A DNA stretch of 64,000 bases from Flavobacterium panacagri (lineage in GTDB: Bacteria > Bacteroidota > Bacteroidia > Flavobacteriales > Flavobacteriaceae): the NCBI RefSeq assembly GCF_030378165.1, contig NZ_CP119766.1:1860001-1924000 (forward strand), written 5' to 3'. The notes under the pieces are model-generated. The model was not told where the DNA came from, searched no databases, and saw only the letters and a list, made by a program, of their open reading frames with translations. Each line of letters starts with the position of its first letter. Positions within the stretch are counted from its first letter, which is position 1. Shown in pieces: positions 17,830-26,412 of the stretch. The position numbers were made by a program, and so were the translations under genes.

Positions 17830-18576
17830 TTAAGGCAAGTATTTAGCAGTGAATTTTGTAGTAATAAAATTGGCTGCAATTGGCAGTATTTTAGATGGGT
17901 CTTTTGCATCGTCTAAACCTGTTGACATATTTACAATATCATCTCCGGCAAAATCTTTAGAATTCGGATTAATTAAACTTCTTATGGCTGATGCATGTCT
18001 GGCTTCAACAGAAACAATTTTTCCTGCCAATAATAGATAGTCTGCAGTTTTAATTAATTTACCTGCGCCATTATAAGCAGCAACGCCTGTGTCTTCCAAT
18101 GCTTTCGCTGTAGCTAAAACTTCTGTACGGCTGTTAAAATTTAAAGAGCCGTAATTAAAGGCTAAAGTAGGAAGTAATTGTGAACTAGGATCGGGAAGTG
18201 CTCCAGTTAAAGCTGCTTTAAAAAAATCTCTATGAACAACTTCATGATGGTATAAATCGGTTAGAACTTCACGTTCAATAGAATTAAATACAGTATTAAA
18301 ACTGCTGGCGTTAACAACTTTAGTGTAAAAGTCGGCTTCTAATTGTTCGAGAGCATAAGCGTAAGTTAATACACCAAAATCTCCTGAGCCCAAATCGAAA
18401 ACACCATTTCTTACTCCGGGTAAGGAAGTGTCTTCCATATTATTGTTATCATCATTGTCGCTGCATCCAGCTAGAACCAAACCAGTGGTTACTAATGTTA
18501 ATCCGCTAAGCTTAAGAAAGCTCCTTCTGCTATTCAGTGAAGGGTCAACTTCATGAATTTTAACTTCGTTTTTCAT
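17830..18576 (-). CDS. Tat-type ferritin-like lipoprotein
   Basis: 248 residues from the ATG at 18576; the in-frame TTG at 18582 is less likely. The N-terminus has a twin-arginine motif and lipobox, SRRSFLKLSG...VLAGC, followed by the Asp/Asn linker SDNDDNNNMED, so it should be a lipoprotein folded before export. The ferritin-like core has YALEQLEADFYTKVV, LYHHEVVHRDFF, AKALEDTGVAAYNG and IVSVEARHASAIRSL. It forms a two-gene unit with its paralogue downstream and is divergent from a LacI-type regulator (206-base spacer). Confidence 0.87.
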   Translation of the reverse strand: MKNEVKIHEVDPSLNSRRSFLKLSGLTLVTTGLVLAGCSDNDDNNNMEDTSLPGVRNGVFDLGSGDFGVLTYAYALEQLEADFYTKVVNASSFNTVFNSIEREVLTDLYHHEVVHRDFFKAALTGALPDPSSQLLPTLAFNYGSLNFNSRTEVLATAKALEDTGVAAYNGAGKLIKTADYLLLAGKIVSVEARHASAIRSLINPNSKDFAGDDIVNMSTGLDDAKDPSKILPIAANFITTKFTAKYLP

Positions 18577-18730
18577 AATCAAGTTTTTTATTAGGTTAAC
18601 AACATTGGTTTTTTAGTTCATAGGTATTTAGTTATTAACGAAATTTTAGGATATGCGGTTTCAGAAAAATCATTCTTTTTTAGAATTATTTCGAAAAGAT
18701 GGCATAATTTGAAATACTGATAGTTGTTTT

Positions 18731-18762
18731 TTGTTTTATTTTCGGTAATTCTACTATATTTG
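18731..18762 (+). promoter_or_regulatory. Promoter of the LacI-type regulator gene
   Basis: TTG (18731-18733), then 21 bases, then TATATTTG (18755-18762): a full match to the Bacteroidetes -33/-7 pattern, 25 bases before the ATG. Confidence 0.7.
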
Positions 18763-18787
18763 TATTAATTACTTAAACTTTTAATGG

Positions 18788-19813
18788 ATGAAAGCTAAAG
18801 CAACTCTAAAACAAATTGCGAAAGAACTTGGTGTTTCTGTTTCGACTGTATCTAAAGCATTGAATGACAGTCCGGAAATTAGCGAACAAACGAAGGTGAA
18901 GATTAAGGAGTATGCCAAACTCAAAAATTATAAGCCAAATGTTATTGGTCTGAATTTAAAGAATCGTAAAACCAAAACGATTGGAGTGATTATACCTAAT
19001 ATCTTAAACTCTTTCTTTGCGAAAGTTTTTAGTGGTATCGAAAAAGTTGCCGATAAAAAAGGATATAATGTAATTACTTGTATTTCTAATGAATCTCTTG
19101 AGAAAGAAGTTCATACATTAGAAATGCTGAGCAATGGAACTATCGACGGATTTATTTTGTCGGTTTCTCAAGAAGCTCAAAAACTTCAAGACTACAATCA
19201 CTTTTCTGAAATCATAAATGACGGAACACCAATCGTAATGTTTGATCGTATTGCTGATGAAGTAGATTGTGATAAAGTTGTGGTAGATGATTATGATTCT
19301 GCTATTAATTCGACACAGCATTTAATTAATCTAGGATGTAAAAATATCGCTCTGATTTCTTCTGTAGATAATATTAGTGTTGGAAAACTAAGAACAGAAG
19401 GATATTTGAAAGCTTTGAAAGACAATAATATTCCAGTTAATGAAAAAATTATTCTTCGTACCGATTCTGAAGAAGATATGAAAGCTAAAATCGAAGGTAT
19501 TTTTGATCATAAAATCGATGGAATTTTTGCTTTGGATGAAAATGATTCGGTTGCAGCATTAAGAGTGAGTTTGAAAAAAGGATATAGAGTTCCGGAAGAC
19601 ATTTCAATTATTGGTTTTGCTGACGGAATTTTAGCTTCCAGACGTTTATCGCCTAGTTTAACAACTGTAAGTCAGCATGGAGTTGAAATTGGAGAAGTAG
19701 CGGCTAAAAGATTAATCGAAAGATTAGAAGAACCGGAAGGAACAATTTCTGAATACGAAACAATTGTGATCAAGACAAAGTTGAAAGAACGAGAATCGAC
19801 TAGAAAAGTGTAA
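18788..19813 (+). CDS. LacI/GalR family transcriptional regulator
   Basis: 341 residues. The helix-turn-helix TLKQIAKELGVSVSTVSKAL starts at residue 6 and is followed by the hinge region and NRKTKTIGVIIPNILNSFFA, the start of the periplasmic-binding-protein-like sensor domain. Further family blocks are DGFILSVSQEAQKL, PIVMFDRIADEVDCDKVVVD, NLGCKNIALISS, ISIIGFADGILASRRLSPSL and TTVSQHGVEIGEVAAKRLIE. The ligand is unknown. No sugar-utilisation genes are adjacent, and the divergent ferritin-like pair is the only local candidate target. It ends in a clear terminator. Confidence 0.95.
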   Translation: MKAKATLKQIAKELGVSVSTVSKALNDSPEISEQTKVKIKEYAKLKNYKPNVIGLNLKNRKTKTIGVIIPNILNSFFAKVFSGIEKVADKKGYNVITCISNESLEKEVHTLEMLSNGTIDGFILSVSQEAQKLQDYNHFSEIINDGTPIVMFDRIADEVDCDKVVVDDYDSAINSTQHLINLGCKNIALISSVDNISVGKLRTEGYLKALKDNNIPVNEKIILRTDSEEDMKAKIEGIFDHKIDGIFALDENDSVAALRVSLKKGYRVPEDISIIGFADGILASRRLSPSLTTVSQHGVEIGEVAAKRLIERLEEPEGTISEYETIVIKTKLKERESTRKV

Positions 19814-19816
19814 TAA

Positions 19817-19851
19817 AGAAAAACCATCAGCTGAAACTGATGGTTTTTTTT
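19817..19851. terminator. Terminator between the lacI-type gene and a convergent small gene
   Basis: AAACCATCAG (19821-19830) pairs with CTGATGGTTT (19837-19846), with T- and A-runs outside, so it can work in both directions. Confidence 0.88.
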
Positions 19852-19870
19852 GAAATTACTATTTAGACTC

Positions 19871-20380
19871 TTAGTTTTTTCCATCAAACATAAGTGAATC
19901 TCCATAATCATTATTGCATCTTTTGAAAATTTCTTTTGGTAATCCGTTTTTAAAACTGATTTTAGAAATAATCTTTTTATCGCATTCAGGACTTTTGTTT
20001 TCAAATATTAAAATTCCATTCTCAATTTTTTTTGGCAAATTACTTTCAGTTATTGTGTAATAGTTTCCTAAATATTGATTTTTAGCATTAAATACTAATA
20101 TTCTGCTTGTACTTCTATATGACATGCCCCACGTCCAAATGTAATTCATGATTTTGTACGTTCTTCCTTTGTTTGTTTTTAAAATTCCTAAATAGGTTAA
20201 GGAAGTTTCCGTTCCGCCCTTATCGTTCCATTTTCCGAAAATAAATTCTTTACCCACAACATTTTTACGAAGAACTTCCAATCTGATATTTTCATTATTT
20301 ACTTGGGCATATCCTAATTCGCCAACTCCCGTTATAATTAAAATAAAAAATATCTTAATTAAGATTGTTCTCTTTGTCAT
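19871..20380 (-). CDS. Secreted protein of unknown function
   Basis: 169 residues. The N-terminus TKRTILIKIFFILIITGVGE then LGYAQ looks like a Sec signal peptide with cleavage before Val/Gln. The mature part has KEFIFGKWNDKGGTETSLTY, YKIMNYIWTWGMSYRSTSRI and a C-terminal half with several Lys/Asn-rich strands, ECDKKIISKISF. I recognise no domain. It is downstream of polA on the same strand with a 63-base spacer that contains AATCTAAAAT-type simple repeats. Confidence 0.7.
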   Translation of the reverse strand: MTKRTILIKIFFILIITGVGELGYAQVNNENIRLEVLRKNVVGKEFIFGKWNDKGGTETSLTYLGILKTNKGRTYKIMNYIWTWGMSYRSTSRILVFNAKNQYLGNYYTITESNLPKKIENGILIFENKSPECDKKIISKISFKNGLPKEIFKRCNNDYGDSLMFDGKN

Positions 20381-20443
20381 TAAAAGGTGCAGTTTAGTTT
20401 ATTTTAAAAATCTAAAATCAACAATCTGAAATCTAAAATTCTA

Positions 20444-23281
20444 TTAATGCGCTTCCAACCAGTCTTTTCCTATTCCAAGTTCAACTTCCAACGGAACAGA
20501 CATTTTAAATGCATTTTCCATTTCGTGTTTAATCATTGGTTGGATTTTTTCGAGTTCATCGTTGTGAACATCGAACACAAGCTCATCATGTACCTGAAGT
20601 AACATTTTAGATTTCCAGTTTTCGTCACGAAGTTTTTTGTGGATATTAATCATAGCAATTTTAATCACATCGGCAGCACTTCCTTGGATTGGTGCGTTTA
20701 CAGCATTTCGTTCAGCGGCACTTCTTACTACGGCATTTGCAGAATTAATATCTTTTAAATAGCGACGGCGTCCTAAAATAGTTTGTACATAACCTTTTTC
20801 GCGTGCAAATTCAACTTGTTCAGAAATATATGATTTAAGACGTGGATAAGTTTTGTAATAAGCATCAATCAAAGCAGCACTTTCGCTTCTGGATAATGAA
20901 GTCTGATTGCTTAATCCAAAAGCAGAAACACCGTAGATGATTCCGAAGTTTACCGTTTTAGCGTTGCTTCTTTGTTCGCGTGAAACTTCTTCTAAAGCTA
21001 CGTTAAAAACTTTAGCAGCAGTTGCTTTATGAATGTCTTCACCGTCTTGGAAAGCTTTTATCATATTTTCTTCACCACTCAAAGCGGCAATAATTCGTAA
21101 TTCAATCTGAGAATAATCGGCAGAGATTAAAGTGTAATTTTCATCGCGTGCCACAAAAGCTTTACGAATTTGACGACCTCTTTCAGTACGAATTGGAATA
21201 TTTTGCAAGTTTGGATTATTAGAACTCAAACGTCCTGTTGCAGCAACTGTCTGCATATAATCGGTATGAACGCGTTGTGTCTTTTTGTCAACTTGTTCTG
21301 GTAAAGCTAAAATATAAGTGCTTTGTAGTTTTACCATTTGACGCCAATCCAAAATTTGTTTTACGATTGGGTTATCGTTTGCTAAATACGTTAAAACTTC
21401 TTCGCCTGTTGCGTATTGTCCTGTCTTGGTTTTCTTTTGTTTAGCGCCACCAATTTTCATTTTGTCAAATAAAATATCTCCTAATTGTTTCGGAGAAGCC
21501 AAATTGAATTTCTCGCCGGCAGTTTCATAGATTTGTTCTTCAAGAGATTTGATTTCAACGTCCATCTCTTTAGACATTTCTTTTAAGAAATCAACATCCA
21601 AACGAATTCCTTCGGTTTCCATGGCAGCTAAAACACTGACTAACGGAATTTCGATTTCGTCAAACAACTTTTTAGTCTCTGTTTTATCTAATTCAGTTGT
21701 GAAGATTTCTTTTAACTGTAAAGTAATATCAGCATCTTCTGCGGCATATTCTTTAATATCTTCTAAAGGAACATCACGCATCGAAAGCTGATTTTTTCCT
21801 TTTTTACCAATTAAAGTTTCAATAGATTTTGGAGAATACTTTAAATAGGTTTCTGCCAAAATATCCATATTATGACGCATATCCGGATTGATCAGATAAT
21901 GCGCGATCATCGTGTCGAAAAGTTTTCCTTTTACAGTTACGCCATAATTAGAAAGAATTTTTAAATCGTATTTTAAATTCTGACCTATTTTCTCAATGTT
22001 TTCATTTTCAAAAAACGGAACAAATTTCTCAATCAAAGCTTTTGCTTTTTCTTGATTTTCTGGAAACGGAACATAAAATGCTTTTCCTTTTTCATAAGAA
22101 AACGACATTCCAACCAATTCTGCATGTAAAGCATCAATTCCTGTAGTTTCGGTATCAAAACAAACTGAAGTCTGTTTTTCTAAATTCTGCAAAAGCAGTT
22201 TTACACCCAAATCACCTTGAACGGTCTGGTAAGAATGTGGAGTATCTTCTAAAGTATTGTAGAATGAGGTTCTTGGAGCATCTGCATGATCTTCTGTTAA
22301 AGTGCTTCCAAAAAGATCAAATTGGTCTTCGTTTTTAGGCTGTGGTTTTTTATACAATTTAGCATCAGAAACTGGAGTTGCAGTCTGCGTTCCATCTGTT
22401 TTAAACAAATTATCAAACTGTTCCGCCATTCTTCTGAATTCTAATTCTTGAAAAATAGCATCTGTTTTTTCGATATCTGGACGAGAAAGCTCGTAATCAT
22501 CTTCATTAAAAGTAACATTGCAATCTGTAATAATCGCAGCCAATTTTTTAGAAAGAATTCCTTTTTCCTTATTGGCTTCAATGTTTTCTTTCATTTTACC
22601 TTTCAGCTTATCTGTATTTGCCAAAAGGTTTTCCATGGTTCCAAATTCTTTCAGGAATTTTTTAGCAGTCACTTCACCAACTCCAGGAAGTCCCGGAATA
22701 TTATCGACAGCATCACCCATCATTCCGAGAAAATCAATTACTTGTTCCGGTCTTTCGATTTCAAATTTTGCCAAAACTTCAGGAACTCCCCAGATTTCGA
22801 TTCCGTTACCCATACGGGCTGGTTTATACATAAAAATGTTCTCGGAAACTAATTGTGCAAAATCCTTATCTGGAGTTACCATAAAAACTTTGTAATTCTG
22901 TTTTTCGGCTTGTTTGGCGATTGTTCCAATTAAGTCGTCAGCTTCACAGCCTTCTACTTCAATAATCGGAATGTGCATCGCTTTTAGTAATTCCTGAATA
23001 TAAGGAACGGCAATTTTTATAGCTTCTGGCGTTTCATCGCGATTGGCTTTATATTCAACGAACATTTCGGTTCTTACATGACTTCCGCCTTTATCAAAAG
23101 CAACAGCCAAATGATCTGGTTTTTCTCTTTTAATAACATCCAAAAGTGAGTTCATAAAACCCATAATTGCAGATGTATCCATCCCTTTTGAGTTGATTCT
23201 CGGGTTTTTAATAAAGGCATAATAACCACGAAAAATTAGTGCATAAGCATCTAGAAGAAAAAGGCGTTTTTGAGTCGACAT
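20444..23281 (-). CDS. polA: DNA polymerase I
   Basis: 945 residues with all three domains. The N-terminal 5'-3' exonuclease has LFLLDAYALIFRGYYAF, EVEGCEADDLIGTIA and GLPGVGEVTAKKFL. The middle 3'-5' exonuclease keeps its acidic motif VCFDTETTGIDAL and LKYDLKILSNYG, so proofreading is probably active. The C-terminal polymerase has motif A LISADYSQIELRI, motif B RSNAKTVNFGIIYGVSAFG and motif C QVHDELVFDVH. It fills gaps in repair and removes Okazaki primers. The upstream region 23282-23485 holds one palindromic repeat and no other gene. Confidence 0.99.
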   Translation of the reverse strand: MSTQKRLFLLDAYALIFRGYYAFIKNPRINSKGMDTSAIMGFMNSLLDVIKREKPDHLAVAFDKGGSHVRTEMFVEYKANRDETPEAIKIAVPYIQELLKAMHIPIIEVEGCEADDLIGTIAKQAEKQNYKVFMVTPDKDFAQLVSENIFMYKPARMGNGIEIWGVPEVLAKFEIERPEQVIDFLGMMGDAVDNIPGLPGVGEVTAKKFLKEFGTMENLLANTDKLKGKMKENIEANKEKGILSKKLAAIITDCNVTFNEDDYELSRPDIEKTDAIFQELEFRRMAEQFDNLFKTDGTQTATPVSDAKLYKKPQPKNEDQFDLFGSTLTEDHADAPRTSFYNTLEDTPHSYQTVQGDLGVKLLLQNLEKQTSVCFDTETTGIDALHAELVGMSFSYEKGKAFYVPFPENQEKAKALIEKFVPFFENENIEKIGQNLKYDLKILSNYGVTVKGKLFDTMIAHYLINPDMRHNMDILAETYLKYSPKSIETLIGKKGKNQLSMRDVPLEDIKEYAAEDADITLQLKEIFTTELDKTETKKLFDEIEIPLVSVLAAMETEGIRLDVDFLKEMSKEMDVEIKSLEEQIYETAGEKFNLASPKQLGDILFDKMKIGGAKQKKTKTGQYATGEEVLTYLANDNPIVKQILDWRQMVKLQSTYILALPEQVDKKTQRVHTDYMQTVAATGRLSSNNPNLQNIPIRTERGRQIRKAFVARDENYTLISADYSQIELRIIAALSGEENMIKAFQDGEDIHKATAAKVFNVALEEVSREQRSNAKTVNFGIIYGVSAFGLSNQTSLSRSESAALIDAYYKTYPRLKSYISEQVEFAREKGYVQTILGRRRYLKDINSANAVVRSAAERNAVNAPIQGSAADVIKIAMINIHKKLRDENWKSKMLLQVHDELVFDVHNDELEKIQPMIKHEMENAFKMSVPLEVELGIGKDWLEAH

Positions 23282-23364
23282 ATTAAAAATATTAGTCTGT
23301 AAAAATAAACAATTGGGTTTTAAAAACAGATTTGTTCCTAAAATTAATTTGGTATCATGATTCT

Positions 23365-23390
23365 GTAGAGACGCACTGCAGTGCGTCTAG
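23365..23390. repeat. Short palindrome, GTAGAGACGC...GCGTCTAG family, copy 2
   Basis: Core AGACGCACTGCAGTGCGTCT (23369-23388) is a perfect 20-bp palindrome. It is flanked by GTAG on the left and AG on the right, matching the copy at 9235-9260. It lies between the divergent polA and small-protein genes. Confidence 0.8.
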
Positions 23391-23485
23391 CTTGTCATCA
23401 TTAAATTAAATGAACTTGTATAACTTATATGGTAGAAAAACAGCGAAGAGTTAATATCAAGTTAAAATGGTTAGTAATAGTCTTT

Positions 23486-23521
23486 TCTTCATGTTTTCTT
23501 CATTTTCTGAGGGTAATTTCG
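23486..23521 (+). promoter_or_regulatory. Predicted response-regulator box and promoter of the first small protein gene
   Basis: TCTTCAT occurs at 23486-23492 and again at 23497-23503, an 11-bp period as in PhoB/OmpR-type sites. Ten bases after the second copy comes TAATTTCG (23514-23521), one mismatch from TAnnTTTG. The same arrangement with identical spacing is found before the paralogous gene at 26059. Direct observation for the repeats; binding by the neighbouring regulator is inferred. Confidence 0.7.
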
Positions 23522-23562
23522 AACTGTAAAATAAAAGTTATTCATTTAAATACTTAGAAATC

Positions 23563-23760
23563 ATGAGAAATTTATTAATGTTACTCGTAGCGGTTTTAGG
23601 AACAAGTGTTATGGTTCACGCTTTCCCAGCAAAAACAGGAAAAGAAACTCCTGCAAAAGAAGTAAAAGCAACAAAACATCGTAAACACAAAACGGATAAA
23701 AAAGCAAAATCAGAAAAAAGTGAAGCTCCAAAAACAGAAACTGCACCAATGAAAAAATAA
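23563..23760 (+). CDS. Small exported lysine-rich protein (paralogue A)
   Basis: 65 residues. A signal peptide (RNLLMLLVAVLGTSVMVHA) is followed by a mature stretch of about 45 residues dominated by Lys, Ala, Glu, Thr and Pro, with no hydrophobic core: KEVKATKHRKHKTDKKAKSE. It aligns along its length with the 64-residue protein at 26059-26253, sharing VAVLGT, KEVK, KH, KKAK, KTE. It is expected to be an exported, intrinsically disordered polycation. It precedes the response regulator on the same strand. Function unknown. Confidence 0.8.
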   Translation: MRNLLMLLVAVLGTSVMVHAFPAKTGKETPAKEVKATKHRKHKTDKKAKSEKSEAPKTETAPMKK

Positions 23761-23835
23761 GATACTTTTTGTTTTGTTTTCGAATGATTGTAAGGAAACA
23801 AAACAGGAAGGATAATTATGAAGAATGCAGATGGT

Positions 23836-23866
23836 AAAAGCTGATGAAGAAATTTATCAGCTTTTT
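23836..23866 (+). terminator. Terminator after small protein gene A
   Basis: AAAAGCTGAT (23836-23845) pairs with ATCAGCTTTTT (23856-23866). It separates the small gene from the two-component genes, although read-through could couple them. Confidence 0.75.
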
Positions 23867-23940
23867 GCGTTAATGTTTTTACAAAGCAGACTTTTCTTCT
23901 TTTTAAATGATTAATTTTAATTACGCTTAAGTATATTTTT

Positions 23941-24615
23941 ATGAATATTTTGATTGTTGAAGATAATCGAGAACTTGCAGTAGAAGTTTATGATTTTTTG
24001 TGTAATGTGGGTTATATCTGCAAGATTACCCATACGTGTGCCGATGCTTTAGAAGAATTTGCCAGTAACGATTATGATGCAATGCTTTTGGATTTAGGTC
24101 TCCCAGATGGCGATGGTTTTGAGGTGCTGCAAACCGTTAGAAAAACAAAATCAAAAATGGCAGTTATTGTCTTAACAGCAAGAGGTGAACTAGATGACAG
24201 AATTAACGGTTTACATCTTGGAGCCGATGATTATTTGACTAAACCTTTTGCCTTGACAGAACTTAGTGCAAGATTATTTGCTGTGATTAGAAGAATTCAC
24301 GGATTTACTTTAAATAATCTTACCATTCACGGTTTTGTTCTACAACTTCAGGATTATAAAGTGAGTTTCAATGATAATCCAATCAATTTGACTAAAAAGG
24401 AATTTGATATTTTTCAATATTTAGTTTTAAACAAAAATCGGGTAATAACACGTTTACAGCTTACAGAACATATTTGGGGAGATATTCTGGAAGTCAATTC
24501 CGATTCTAATTTTATTGATGTTCATGTTCGAAATCTCCGAAAAAAATTAGATAAACACGCGTCAATCGATTGGTTTGAAACGGTTCGAAATGTAGGTTAT
24601 CGTATAAACGAATAA
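23941..24615 (+). CDS. OmpR/PhoB family response regulator
   Basis: 224 residues. The receiver domain has the acidic pocket (ILIVEDNRE), the phospho-acceptor Asp51 in MLLDLGLPDGDGFEVL, the Thr in VIVLTARGELDDR and the Lys in DDYLTKPFAL. The C-terminal winged helix has LTKKEFDIFQYLVLNKNRVI, LTEHIWGD and FIDVHVRNLRKKLDK, and ends VRNVGYRINE, typical of the PhoB/OmpR group that binds direct repeats with 10-11-bp period. It is followed after nine bases by its kinase. Predicted targets are the two flanking small-protein genes, and so possibly its own module. Confidence 0.96.
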   Translation: MNILIVEDNRELAVEVYDFLCNVGYICKITHTCADALEEFASNDYDAMLLDLGLPDGDGFEVLQTVRKTKSKMAVIVLTARGELDDRINGLHLGADDYLTKPFALTELSARLFAVIRRIHGFTLNNLTIHGFVLQLQDYKVSFNDNPINLTKKEFDIFQYLVLNKNRVITRLQLTEHIWGDILEVNSDSNFIDVHVRNLRKKLDKHASIDWFETVRNVGYRINE

Positions 24616-24624
24616 AGTATTCTT

Positions 24625-25953
24625 GTGAAAATAAAACATCAATTAGCTATTTTTAATGCACTGACAAGATTGTTGGTGATCTTAATTTTATGGCTGATGT
24701 TGCCGATTTTGGTGAAAAATGTGGTTTATCATCATATTAATAATAGTCTTCTGGAGAAAAAGAAGAAATTTATTGAACATTTAAATCCAGAAGAAATTAA
24801 TGATTTTCTGGAAAATCCAGATGATTCAACAGAGACTTTCTCGGAATTTTCTACACTTCACAGTGAATTTTTAGTGCTTTCGCGTGTTTCAATAAAGCCA
24901 CAGCAGAAGAAAACGACTTTTAGCAATGAAAATCGTGTAATTGAAGGGGAAGAGAATGAATATCGAATTCTAAAGCATCATTTTACTTATGAAGGCCAAG
25001 ACTATCAGCTGGAAATTGGAAGCAGTTTGAGTGAAGTCAATGACTTAACTTTTGTGATTCGATTTTTTATATTGATTGTTTTTGTCGTTATTCTACTCAT
25101 TACATTTTTAGCAGATACCTTTTATATAGAATATCTTCTTAAACCTTTCTACAAAATTATCGATACAAAAATTAGGCGCGTTAACGAGCCAGAAACTTTT
25201 GACCATACGCCAATCAAGGCAGCTTCGAGAGATTTTAGGGAACTCGATTTTGTTTTAAATCAAATGATGGATCGTATTGCAGAAGTTTTTAAAAAAGAAA
25301 AACAGTTTATTTCTAATGTTTCGCACGAATTGCTAACGCCCATCGCACTTCTTAAAAACAAGCTGGAAAATTTATTGCAGAACGAATCTTTAGATGATAA
25401 CGCAGTCGATAAAATTGCAGGTTCATTAAAGACATTGGATATGCTCAAAAAAATCATCAATAACTTATTGCTTATTTCTAGAATTGACAACAATCAATAC
25501 GAAGCAAATGAAGAAATTAATCTTCGCGAAGTGGTTTTAGATTTACAGGAAGATCTTGAGGATCGTATCGAGGATAGAGAAATTCAGTTTGTGAATAAAA
25601 TGCAGGAGCACTTTATTTTTACAGGGAATAAAACTTTAATTCATATTCTGATTTATAATTTGGTAACAAATGCCGTAAAATACAATAAACCAAATGGGAA
25701 TATTAGTATTGAAGATGGTTTTACGGAAGAACACTATTTTATTTCAGTAAAAGATTCTGGAATAGGGATGGATGAATCACAACTCGAAAAAATATTCAGC
25801 CGATTTGCTCGTATAAGTTCAGATCAAGAAGGGCAGGGGTTGGGACTTGCAATTGCTCAAAGTATTGCCTCATTTCATCACGTGCAAATTAAGGTTGAAT
25901 CTGTTTTGAATGTTGGAACAACTTTTACTTTGTTGTTTGAAAAAGCTAATTAA
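24625..25953 (+). CDS. Sensor histidine kinase
   Basis: 442 residues starting at GTG 24625 (MKIKHQLAIFNALTRL). Two membrane segments, at about residues 12-33 and 143-165, frame a periplasmic sensor region of roughly 110 residues rich in Glu and Lys. A HAMP-like linker follows (LLKPFYKIIDTKIRRVNEPE). The phospho-acceptor is His234 in SNVSHELLTPIALL. The ATPase has the N box NLVTNAVKYN, G1 KDSGIGMD, F box IFSRFARI and G2 GQGLGLAIAQSI. No named sensor domain is recognised. It is one unit with the response regulator. Confidence 0.95.
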   Translation: MKIKHQLAIFNALTRLLVILILWLMLPILVKNVVYHHINNSLLEKKKKFIEHLNPEEINDFLENPDDSTETFSEFSTLHSEFLVLSRVSIKPQQKKTTFSNENRVIEGEENEYRILKHHFTYEGQDYQLEIGSSLSEVNDLTFVIRFFILIVFVVILLITFLADTFYIEYLLKPFYKIIDTKIRRVNEPETFDHTPIKAASRDFRELDFVLNQMMDRIAEVFKKEKQFISNVSHELLTPIALLKNKLENLLQNESLDDNAVDKIAGSLKTLDMLKKIINNLLLISRIDNNQYEANEEINLREVVLDLQEDLEDRIEDREIQFVNKMQEHFIFTGNKTLIHILIYNLVTNAVKYNKPNGNISIEDGFTEEHYFISVKDSGIGMDESQLEKIFSRFARISSDQEGQGLGLAIAQSIASFHHVQIKVESVLNVGTTFTLLFEKAN

Positions 25954-25979
25954 AAGTTAAATTTATTTGTAAGGCTTTA

Positions 25980-26015
25980 TCTTCATTTTGTCTTCATTTT
26001 ACGATTCTATCTTTG
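25980..26015 (+). promoter_or_regulatory. Predicted response-regulator box and promoter of the second small protein gene
   Basis: TCTTCAT at 25980-25986 and 25991-25997 (11-bp period), then exactly 10 bases, then TATCTTTG (26008-26015), a full TAnnTTTG match. The box covers the region where a -33 element would sit, as in promoters activated by PhoB-type regulators. Geometry is identical to 23486-23521. Confidence 0.75.
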
Positions 26016-26058
26016 ACTTATAAATAATGAAACAATAATAATCATAAAATTTAAAGTC

Positions 26059-26253
26059 ATGAAAAAATTAGCAATTTTAGCAGTAGCAGTTCTAGGAACA
26101 TTTTCAATGGTAAACGCTCAAACAACCCCAGCAGCACCAGCTCAATCAAAAGAAGTAAAAGTCGCTAAACACGATAAAAAAGGAAATAAAAAAGCCAAAG
26201 GCGATAAAAAAGCAGAAGCTGCTGTGAAAACAGAAGCTCCAAAAGCAAAATAA
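26059..26253 (+). CDS. Small exported lysine-rich protein (paralogue B)
   Basis: 64 residues. Signal peptide KKLAILAVAVLGTFSMVNAQ with a cleavage site before Gln, then an Ala/Pro/Lys-rich mature part: KEVKVAKHDKKGNKKAKGDK followed by KAEAAVKTEAPKAK. It is paralogous to the protein at 23563-23760, and the two flank the two-component system. It has its own promoter with the shared direct repeat and its own terminator, so it should be a discrete and probably strongly induced transcript. No known domain; metal, membrane or surface-polymer interaction of a polycation is conceivable but not shown. Confidence 0.8.
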   Translation: MKKLAILAVAVLGTFSMVNAQTTPAAPAQSKEVKVAKHDKKGNKKAKGDKKAEAAVKTEAPKAK

Positions 26254-26301
26254 AACAACATTAAGTTGTAAGATTAAATAGTTTTAAAAGGTTGGTAGGT
26301 T

Positions 26302-26332
26302 AAAGCTGAAAGAGTCCTCTTTCAGCTTTTTT
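26302..26332 (+). terminator. Terminator after small protein gene B
   Basis: AAAGCTGAAAGAG (26302-26314) pairs with CTCTTTCAGCTTT (26318-26330), followed by more T. Confidence 0.88.
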
Positions 26333-26412
26333 ATATTTTACAGCGTTAAATTTTTTATAATAAAAAGAAATAAAATTTTCATTCTTTGTTACTTTGCTTA
26401 AAACTATAACAA

